NCBI GenBank assembly: GCA_002890585.1
Contig: MIQB01000012.1
Coordinates: 1-37,905 of the forward strand
Length of the DNA stretch: 37,905 nt
Direction: 5' to 3'
Source: Tannerella sp. oral taxon 808
GTDB lineage: Bacteria; Bacteroidota; Bacteroidia; Bacteroidales; Tannerellaceae
The number at the start of each line of letters is the position of its first letter. The stretch's first letter is position 1. Positions 32,401-37,905 of this stretch are shown one piece after another. The notes beneath the pieces were generated by a model that saw nothing but the letters and a program-made list of their open reading frames with translations, ran no database searches and was not told the origin of the DNA. The position numbers and the translations under genes are program-made.

Positions 32401-35202
32401 GTCTGGCGCAATCCCGCGACCAATACCGTGACGCGCCACACGCGTGACATCACCTTCATCTATACCGGCCCGGGGAATACGGTCGCCGCCAGCCCGGACA
32501 CAGTGAACGCCAAAGGCTCCCGTATAAAGACGACAACCTTGCAGGTGGGGAAACAATCGTCGGTGTCTATCCCGCACCTCTATTTCTATTTCGATGGGCC
32601 CATCAAGGACGTGAAGCTGAAAAACATCGATACGGACATTGAGTACAACGGTCAGGGCTTGGACAACCACTGGGTAGGGGTCGATTCATCCATCGCGAAG
32701 ACGCAGATCTATCAAATGACGTATACCTACAAGAACTTCGAGACGGCCACGTGCAATCAGGTAGATACTGTGCACGTCTACACGGGCTTTGGCCCCAACG
32801 CCGATTGGCCCGACTTTACGAAGCCCATGAATCTCGACAGCGCCAACTTCTCCGCCGCTGACACCTTCTTTATTACAATGGATAAGCCGGCCTCTCTCAG
32901 AGGCTGGATCTCAGCGAAGCGCGATTCTATCCCGGCTCATAACGGTCCAGCCCCGAATCACTACACGGTTTATGCTGTCTTTGAAGCCATGAATACCGGT
33001 GGCGCCGTGAAGAACCCCACAGTGAAGCTCACCATCCCGCCCCATCAGTGGTATGTGTCTGGTTCAGCCAAGCTGCGGCACGATGGGCAGGAGAGATCGC
33101 TCAACGCCTCCTCTCTGACTGAGACAGCACTTAGCAATATTCCGTTGGATCACCCCGACACTCAAAGGGTTGAACTCCACCTGAAGGACTTTGGCAGCGG
33201 CGACCTCCTCGTCCCCAGCGGCGCACTGGAAGACTCACTGATGCGCCGAGACACGCTGGTACTGGATATGTATGCCGGTTGCGGGACAGACTTTACGGGG
33301 ATCACTTACTCTGGGGTCTTTAATGGCACAGACGTCTGCGGCAACGATGCAGGTGGCGGCTCGAATCAAAAGCGCCTCTTCCCCATAGTGACCTATAACT
33401 ACCGTTTTGGCGAGACAAATCTTGCCATGCAGAAGATGGTTGCCTTCAATGAGTTCCGCACCCGCGACACGCTGACGTTTGACTTCCAAAGGGTCATCGG
33501 ATTCGTGAACGACATGGACACAGCAGACTGCCTGTTGCTGCGCCTGCCGAAGCCGATCAAGGTGGGAGACTCGGTGCATTACACATGCCCCAGCTGGCCG
33601 CTGGATAAGTACGTCACCGTGACGGCGGCCAACGACAGCGTCAGCCCAACCGGCGCGCACTTCGTCAAGGTACCTCTGCCGATTGATGAATACAAGCACC
33701 ATTCGCAGAAAGGCGAGGGTAAGCTTGTCACCTGCACCATCCCCGTGATTTACAACCGCCCATCGGGGGCAGACTCTACGTACCTCATCGAGCATCCGGT
33801 GGACACCGTGGAAGCCTCCATACGCCTCTTCGCCCGCTTCGGCCACTGCCCGCCCCGACCGTTCAAAGACGGATTGCAGATTGATAGCATCGCGATGGCC
33901 ATGGCCAAAGGCCCCTTCCCGCCAAGACTCTATGTCGGCGAAGAGGATTCGCTCCAGATACTGAGCAAGGGATTCCATGGGTACCTATACACGGACAGCT
34001 CAAGGATGCACCAAGTGCCTAACACAGCCGAAGGGCCAGTCTGGAAACCTATGCCGCGCGATACGAACCAGTTGGGCGAGGTGAATTACTACTTCAGCCC
34101 CCTCTTTGGCCCCACTGACTTCGGTGGTGCAAAGAGCGCCCCGATACCCACCAGCACTCACCAAGGCGTGCTCCCCTTCCCCGTGAAGATTTGGATTCAC
34201 CCGTGGTTCATCAAGAACCTGCCGCGGTTCAAATACATCTGTGAGGAGGAAGACACGCTCCGCGTCAAGGGCGGCGGCATGGACATCCGCTACCAGTGGT
34301 TCCGCAACGAGATCGCCATCCCCGGAGCTACGGACACCTTCCTCGTTGTGCGCGAGAGTGGATTCTACTACGTGCAGATCACCGACACGGTGCCGGAGAC
34401 GGTCACCTCTGACACGTGCGAGGTTGTCTTCCGCGAGATCCCTGTCATTCTGGAAGATCTGAAAGACATCCGCGACTGCGATAAGATCTACATCCCGCTG
34501 GCCGTCAAGCACACCGGTCGCTACATGCTTTACCAATGGTATCGCAACGGCCGACCCATCAAGGGCGCCACGGACTCCATCTATCGCGCCTCGGCCTACG
34601 ATTCCTCGGGCTTCTATCGTGTCCGCGTCATGAACCCCTGCGGTGATAGCGTCATGAGCCGCCGCTGCTACGTCGACTTCTGCGACGACCGCTGGGATGG
34701 CCCCGCACGCGTCGTGGAGCTCTACGCCCCGGCCACGGTGGAGACGCAGCCCGGCACGGTGCGCAACGTCATCCCCAGCCACACCGACTTCAACTTCACC
34801 ATCCGCGCCCGGAAAGGCCAGTCGCTACGCTACATCACCATCACCGCCAGCCACCCGAATTGGACGGAACAAGGCGGCGGCATTGAGCGCACGATGATCA
34901 CCGACAGCCTCATGCAGGTGCGTGTGCGGCGCGTGACCCAGAATTTGGAGATCCGCGTCGGTGGCGTCAGCCCGACAGGCAACGATCTCGTCAGCGATGC
35001 CTCCCGCCGCGCCTGGACGCACCACAAGTTGCTCTACCTGCAAGTCGACCGTGCCCAATCCGTGCGCCTCTACACCCCTATGGGCTTCCTCTACCGCGAG
35101 CAGTCGCTCCCGGTCGGCCTCACGGTGGTCAGCGACCTGCCCACGGGCATCTACCTCGTCCGCTTTGCTGACGGCCATGCTGAGAAGGTGCGCGTGGAGT
35201 AA
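29485..35202 (+). CDS. giant (1905-residue) T9SS cargo surface protein with Ig-like domains
   Basis: A 1905-residue protein. The signal peptide is within residues 1-35 (hydrophobic LLRAFIALILLTGSGLARA). The body is a long series of beta-rich segments without a family I can name; several have the look of extracellular DUF11/adhesin-like repeats (LVVTFPTGIDFVSAAG; VKLTIPPHQWYVSG). Two Ig-like repeats are clear near the C-terminus (about 1582-1650 and 1655-1735), each with YQWFRNEIAIPGATD or YQWYRNGRPIKGATD and a GFYYVQI/GFYRVRV strand. The C-terminal ~75 residues (VRLYTPMGFLYREQ ... LPTGIYLVRFADGHAEKVRVE) match a T9SS type A sorting domain, indicating export and surface attachment. Adhesion or a structural surface role is inference. 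Mobile-element remains begin within ~75 nt of its stop. Confidence 0.9.
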   Translation: MKQKITMRSHAPNAMPLLRAFIALILLTGSGLARAQTPQAFWESGFPKFDNSRIVTMEGENTLKIRFAAFAAPITDPKLVVTFPTGIDFVSAAGVDGGISFVGTPALGADRKLVLNISGTLAVNAMKEVHIKVKAPSCTQSAAVNFKVQLMDGTETLKDGLGNKFINAPANIVRPTLTLTPQASVVNFASQTETKTITYYLKTTTADKVSSAKVTFTTPDAQTTLSDFQVNGASVSVTETPIGGGKTQYTFDVTSATLGGTQKIDNTNSTTITFTAASTGVGTHRVTTAVQFPSGTPCTSNPGSSVQLAFPILTLPHMVHLHTYYTNSSDDSVHHSMINMDGSTPTTLKTVFLNTGGPAKKIEFDFWCYGEYNYIDLDNIDVQIGSNPRTHVATSSIQTTAQVSNAPYLRERYGALKSYAIDKPKRIHVTIQQLLQGGETITFWIPTINGNIYDNSTTNNVYYNYHTNTINGFSSNVLSVMASDGKMGTMETMPSRRIPWLNSPHYREVPASLNLRGTQTKTQTVYLAPGSTNEVPVELHVKTPPFLKITGMELLNTDGSGSYSSTYTSSADNRDNYLTITGQGNLHAAYLHVTYKGEPCGSTNESGKIEYWANHNWQVGTIMKRVSHVYQDVTHLCEVEGIVLDTFHLVRTTVGRKDSYDNHIPDDATSPAPANEIRNDIYIEGDKGHFYWKGKVQSTGYTVVEMPITLAAGLSFNTSVQMEITGRGKVNGISSPIGTVKFNKGDDNKGVVRFTPGTSLGNGDTVEVEAPFTIIKGINRTVGIETKMSVRTTPSSPLVGKDKASVMMGTYAIDSLNWWYHDGLNHSFPSNAVVDFNGSGNPSLSLGYTDIFHYIYFPPPYFKNEARVVRYLDTLEFDMPKGYHLIPDIQVKREDPGPGPNLVTVSPDGSSTKTRRRYAVAAAAYDTAYYEGGTLASGKWPLPDDRWRIYSYGKIQAYPSAKRGESIMKRTSVWRNPATNTVTRHTRDITFIYTGPGNTVAASPDTVNAKGSRIKTTTLQVGKQSSVSIPHLYFYFDGPIKDVKLKNIDTDIEYNGQGLDNHWVGVDSSIAKTQIYQMTYTYKNFETATCNQVDTVHVYTGFGPNADWPDFTKPMNLDSANFSAADTFFITMDKPASLRGWISAKRDSIPAHNGPAPNHYTVYAVFEAMNTGGAVKNPTVKLTIPPHQWYVSGSAKLRHDGQERSLNASSLTETALSNIPLDHPDTQRVELHLKDFGSGDLLVPSGALEDSLMRRDTLVLDMYAGCGTDFTGITYSGVFNGTDVCGNDAGGGSNQKRLFPIVTYNYRFGETNLAMQKMVAFNEFRTRDTLTFDFQRVIGFVNDMDTADCLLLRLPKPIKVGDSVHYTCPSWPLDKYVTVTAANDSVSPTGAHFVKVPLPIDEYKHHSQKGEGKLVTCTIPVIYNRPSGADSTYLIEHPVDTVEASIRLFARFGHCPPRPFKDGLQIDSIAMAMAKGPFPPRLYVGEEDSLQILSKGFHGYLYTDSSRMHQVPNTAEGPVWKPMPRDTNQLGEVNYYFSPLFGPTDFGGAKSAPIPTSTHQGVLPFPVKIWIHPWFIKNLPRFKYICEEEDTLRVKGGGMDIRYQWFRNEIAIPGATDTFLVVRESGFYYVQITDTVPETVTSDTCEVVFREIPVILEDLKDIRDCDKIYIPLAVKHTGRYMLYQWYRNGRPIKGATDSIYRASAYDSSGFYRVRVMNPCGDSVMSRRCYVDFCDDRWDGPARVVELYAPATVETQPGTVRNVIPSHTDFNFTIRARKGQSLRYITITASHPNWTEQGGGIERTMITDSLMQVRVRRVTQNLEIRVGGVSPTGNDLVSDASRRAWTHHKLLYLQVDRAQSVRLYTPMGFLYREQSLPVGLTVVSDLPTGIYLVRFADGHAEKVRVE

Positions 35203-35275
35203 CGATTGATCTCTGAGGCCGCATTTGCCCCTCGGAACACGATGACGGCGCCCCGCCGGCGGAGGTTCTCACCCT

Positions 35276-35737
35276 CTGCTGGCGGGGCAGGTGGTGGGGG
35301 AAACCGCCAAGACGCTCTCCGAAAGGTTCGGCAAAGTCCTGCAAAGAAGGCAGTCCGTCTCCATCAATCGGCAGGACGTCTCGACCTCGATCAACACGCA
35401 AATGGACAGCCTGATCCCGGCCTCGAAGATCAGCAACCTGACGCAGGGCATGTTCGTTGGTGCCGTGTCCGACAACTTCGATGAGCGCATCGAGCAGAAG
35501 ATCTTCCACTGTGAAATTGTGGTGGACAATGCGAAAGTGGCTAAGGAAACAGCTGCCTACCGATCAATACTCATTCTGACAGACTTCATGGATGAAAACG
35601 GAGAGGATATGATGGAGCAGGAGATAAAAGTGAACTATGACCGGGTGAAGACGGAGGTTCGGGACATTGTGGGATGGGAGCTGCAACGAATTGCCGACGA
35701 CCCGGAACTTTCCAAACTGCTCAATGCCAAGAAATAA
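35276..35737 (+). pseudogene. mobC: C-terminal remnant of a MobC/VirD4-type coupling protein
   Basis: About 150 residues match the tail of the Bacteroidota conjugative-transposon coupling ATPase MobC (TraG/VirD4 family): GQVVGETAKTLSERFGK, then SLIPASKISNLTQGMFVGAVSD and DERIEQKIFHCEIVVDN. The full protein is several hundred residues; the Walker A and B regions are absent. The frame is open to 35246, but similarity appears to start near 35276, just inside a GCCCCGCC / GGCGGGGC inverted repeat (35250-35257, 35281-35288). The remnant lies 73 nt after the giant surface gene, so the junction marks an old insertion or deletion edge. It is not functional as a coupling protein. Confidence 0.85.
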
Positions 35738-35749
35738 CGGCTATTTCCC

Positions 35750-35780
35750 TTGGCTATGAGGTAGGAATTTTGTATTTTTG
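35750..35780 (+). promoter_or_regulatory. promoter of the B-box-like membrane protein
   Basis: TATTTTTG (35773-35780) matches TAnnTTTG; a TTGG word about 19-20 nt upstream approximates the -33 element. It lies 21 nt before the ATG at 35802, so starts upstream of 35781 are unlikely. Confidence 0.5.
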
Positions 35781-35801
35781 AATACGCTAAAAGATTACAC
35801 T

Positions 35802-36245
35802 ATGAATTGTTTTAATCATACTCAAGAATCGGCGGTAGCCCAGTGCTCCGATTGCGGAAAAGGGCTGTGTCCCGAATGTGCGGGAAGGTATAAGCCGATA
35901 CTTTGCACGCCATGTTTTCAGAAAAGGAAACGCAGCGAGGTTTGGCGAAGCATCTTCAGCTTGTTGTTTCTCATCGCCTTGTTTGTCATAGGTTTCAGGT
36001 GGAACTTCTTGGCGACCAAAGGTTTTGAGGATATGAGATGGATGTCCGGATATACCCTGATGGCGATATGGTCGGGCTATCTCTTCGTGGAGAAGTTCAT
36101 TCCCTATAAAATGATTGCAGGCACAAATGGACAGTGGATTGTTTACTATATTACCAAACTACTGCTCTTTGTCGTCATAGGAGTCTTTACCGCTCCTTTC
36201 ACCTGCTTGTGGGCTGTCTATAGAGTTATCAAGGCTTTTCGATAG
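35802..36245 (+). CDS. small membrane protein with an N-terminal B-box-like zinc finger
   Basis: A 147-residue protein beginning MNCFNHTQESAVAQCSDCGK. The first ~42 residues hold a cysteine/histidine pattern (C3, H6, then CSDCGKGLCPEC and LCTPC) like the B-box-type zinc ribbons found at the N-termini of bacterial membrane proteins. Then come a basic KRKRSE linker and three or four hydrophobic segments (IFSLLFLIALFVIGF; GYTLMAIWSGYLFVEKF; YITKLLLFVVIGVFTA; TCLWAVYRVI). The frame is open to 35778, but the promoter element overlaps that start, so I choose the ATG at 35802. It sits among mobile-element remnants in AT-richer DNA and may be cargo. Role unknown. Confidence 0.75.
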   Translation: MNCFNHTQESAVAQCSDCGKGLCPECAGRYKPILCTPCFQKRKRSEVWRSIFSLLFLIALFVIGFRWNFLATKGFEDMRWMSGYTLMAIWSGYLFVEKFIPYKMIAGTNGQWIVYYITKLLLFVVIGVFTAPFTCLWAVYRVIKAFR

Positions 36246-36248
36246 ATC

Positions 36249-37306
36249 ATGTGGAAACCTTATGAGAAAAGAATGAGTACGCATAATATATCGCTCATTT
36301 CGACAGAATACCAGAGTTCTAGAGACGAGATAACCAAGCGCATTCGCTCCGCACAATACGAGGCGTTGAAAGCCGTCAATAAGGAGATGATAGCCCTTTA
36401 TTGGGAAATCGACAGACGTATTACCCAACAGCAGAAAACTCTCGGATGGGGAAAGTCTGTTGTGGAAAACCTATCCCAAGATATTCAAAAGGAGTTTCCG
36501 GGTATTAAAGGGTTTGGAGTTTCCAATATGTGGGATATGGCATGCATGGTATTATGCTGAATATCATCCGAATGAAATTCTCCAACCATTAGTTGGAGAA
36601 ATCAGTTGGTCGAAGCATATCGTCATTCTGACCAAGTGTAAGGAGACACAACAGAGACAATTCTATATCTTGGCAACCAAGAAATACGGATGGACGAAAG
36701 ACGTGCTGATGTGCAAAATAGAACTGAAGGCGTATGAGAACTTCCTGCTCGGACAAAGCAATTTTGATACCACGCTACCCAAAAATATCCGTAATCAAGC
36801 CGTCCTTGCCGTAAGTATACTTTGGATTTTATCGGATTGGGCGAGGGACATTCGGAATATGAGTTGGAACAGGCTATTATCAAGAATATCCGTTCTTTTC
36901 TGATGGAGTTCGGAACTGATTTTTCGTTCATGGGAAACTAGTACGACTGGAGGTGGACGGCGGGGAGTATTTTATAGATCTGTTGCTTTACAACCGTCGC
37001 TTGCAGGCAATGATAGCCGTTGAGTTGAAAATCGGAGAGTTCAAGCCTGAGGGCAAAGGGAAGATGGAGTTTTATCTCAATGTACTGAATGAGAAGGTTA
37101 AGCTGCCACATGAGGATCCTGCTATTGGTATCATCATTTGCAAATCCAAAAGCAGGACGATTGTGGAATATGCCCTCATAACTTCGACCATGCCTATCGG
37201 TGTGGCAACATACAGCCTCTCTCCCGAATTGCCCGAAGCCTACAAGGAACTGCTTCCGACATCCAAGGATATAGCCAAGAAATTGGAAGTGTTTATCAAA
37301 GAATAA
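36249..37306 (+). pseudogene. inactivated DUF1016 (YhcG-type) PDDEXK nuclease-domain gene
   Basis: Three reading-frame pieces reconstruct one DUF1016 protein. Piece 1 (from 36249) carries the N-terminal helical domain (EALKAVNKEMIALYWEIDRRI ... WGKSVVENLSQDIQKEFPGIKGFG) and breaks at about 36540. Piece 2 continues LQPLVGEISWSKHIVILTKC ... FYILATKKYGWTKDVLMCKIE and shifts again near 36825; the frame then runs LDFIGLGEGHSEYELEQAII. Near 36938 an in-frame TAG and a missing base interrupt the GN.YRLEVDGGEYFIDLL region. Piece 3 (to 37306) holds the PDDEXK-like core: EYFIDLLLYNRR ... AVELKIGEFKPE and IGIIICKSKSRTIVEYAL. At least three lesions rule out a normal product. It starts 3 nt after the B-box gene, so the two may once have been an operon. 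Confidence 0.88.
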
Positions 37307-37392
37307 GACAAAGGGAATACTCCGAAACTTGAGTATCTTCCTTTTATTTACCACTTCTTAAATTTTCCGCCTTTCAGGTCGCTCTCTACCAT

Positions 37393-37647
37393 TCATTTGT
37401 TCAATTTCTCTCGGAGTTCATCAAGGAAATAGGTACGACTGTCATCCTTGCGTCGTTTCATGTTCATATAGACGTTGTAACAGTTCTTGATTTCTACGCC
37501 GAAGATGTCGGAAAAGGCGTCCGCTAATTCCTCCACTCCGATTTCTCCATCGTTGATACAGTCACAGGCGTCAAGGGCATAGAGTAGTTCCACTAAATCC
37601 ACTACTTTGTCTGTCTAGCGGAACTTCTTAGCAGGAATGAGGGGGGA
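37393..37647 (-). pseudogene. rteC: RteC C-terminal remnant with a nonsense codon
   Basis: The minus strand encodes a tail resembling the conjugative-transposon regulator RteC: VELLYALDACDCINDGEIGVEELADAF, then FGVEIKNCYNVYMNMKRRKDDSRTYFLDELREKL (in parts). The frame continues upstream as LIPAKKFR-stop-TDKVV, and the TAG at 37615-37617 stands where RteC relatives have Trp before the VELIYAL motif (TGG to TAG). The N-terminal part of the family is missing. RteC controls excision of CTnDOT-type elements, so this is debris from such an element. Confidence 0.7.
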
Positions 37648-37663
37648 CGGTAGATAAAATTTT

Positions 37664-37855
37664 CTACATCCGCATATTCAACAGTTCCAGTTCTGTATTA
37701 ATAACAGACAATAGCTCTGCCACATTTTTTTCCGCCCTATCCGATGAGGGTTTCTCTTGCATAGATTGCAATCGGAAACGGGTATAACGAAGAATACGGA
37801 GCACAAAAATGTTATCGCTCTCTTCCGTGTTCAATTTAATGATCTCCTTTAACGT
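37664..37855 (-). pseudogene. unidentified 63-codon coding fragment next to the repeated motif
   Basis: Minus-strand frame reading TLKEIIKLNTEESDNIFVLR ... VAELLSVINTELELLNMRM, ending at a TAG. There is no ATG start: an in-frame TAG lies four codons before it, inside a copy of the ACGTGAGTTCGA motif. A TTG preceded by AAAGGAG is the only plausible start. It looks like the C-terminus of a helical protein, truncated by the motif. I do not recognise the family. Confidence 0.45.
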
Positions 37856-37875
37856 GAGTTCGATCTAAGCAACCG
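37851..37875 (+). repeat. motif copy 3, ACGTGAGTTCGAYSTAAG class
   Basis: AACGTGAGTTCGATCTAAGC, the third copy of the motif seen at 28171 and 28516, here at the edge of a truncated coding fragment near the window end. Nothing further is seen in 37876-37905. Confidence 0.6.
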
Positions 37876-37905
37876 GCAGGAAAGAGGGATGTACAAACTC
37901 CTCGG

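Noticed and set aside
1..37905. tRNA or rRNA genes.
   Set aside because: I found no cloverleaf with a TTCRANNC arm or rRNA signature by eye; a dedicated tRNA/rRNA scan would settle it.

Overview
This window is a GC-rich chromosomal segment from a Bacteroidota (order Bacteroidales) bacterium. The evidence is Bacteroides-type promoter words (TAnnTTTG near -7), a Bacteroidales gene set and order (ligA / DUF6913 / dapA; a GldB-type lipoprotein), a BACON domain, type IX secretion (T9SS) C-terminal sorting tails on two large surface proteins, and RteC/MobC-type conjugative-transposon debris. The GC-rich base composition together with the T9SS cargo makes a Tannerella-like oral or gut organism my best guess; this is an inference, not a proof.

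Layout. 1-3052: cysS with a downstream omega-amidase-like gene, then rplS with its own promoter and terminator. 3106-4023: a two-gene overlapping pair whose first gene carries a Panacea (SocA/DUF4065) antitoxin domain, a candidate toxin-antitoxin module. 4027-7380: mfd on the minus strand. 7381-7969: a non-coding interval with a 42-bp tandem array. 7970-13768: an outer-membrane beta-barrel gene, then a tight three-gene unit with a membrane-anchored Ser/Thr kinase, a TPR/beta-barrel protein and a fibronectin-like/kelch lipoprotein. 13769-14046: a second ~42-bp array. 14047-17877: ligA, a DUF6913 gene, dapA and a small conserved DNA-binding protein. 18128-18535: a third 42-bp array. 18584-21627: DUF2007-UspA fusion, type I asparaginase, BASS-family transporter. 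21655-24833 (minus): gldB-like gene broken at an 11-nt homopolymer, holB, metF. 25351-27954: a FN3/BACON/Ig surface protein with a T9SS tail. 28171-28534: a folB with a damaged 5' end lying between two copies of a short repeated motif. 28577-29157: a fourth 42-bp array with 14 palindromic units. 29485-35202: a 1905-residue T9SS cargo protein. 35203-37905: an AT-richer tract of mobile-element remains (MobC tail, B-box-like membrane protein, inactivated DUF1016 nuclease, RteC tail with a nonsense codon).

The most unusual feature is the set of intergenic tandem arrays. Four arrays of unrelated sequence, plus a two-copy pair near 25 kb, all share a period of about 42 bp (41-43), all lie between genes, and the four full arrays carry an inverted repeat in each unit or in most units. 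The shared period and architecture without shared sequence suggest a common generating mechanism or a structural role. Secondary points of interest are the Panacea pair, the possible phase-variable gldB, the kinase/surface-protein unit and the motif-flanked folB.
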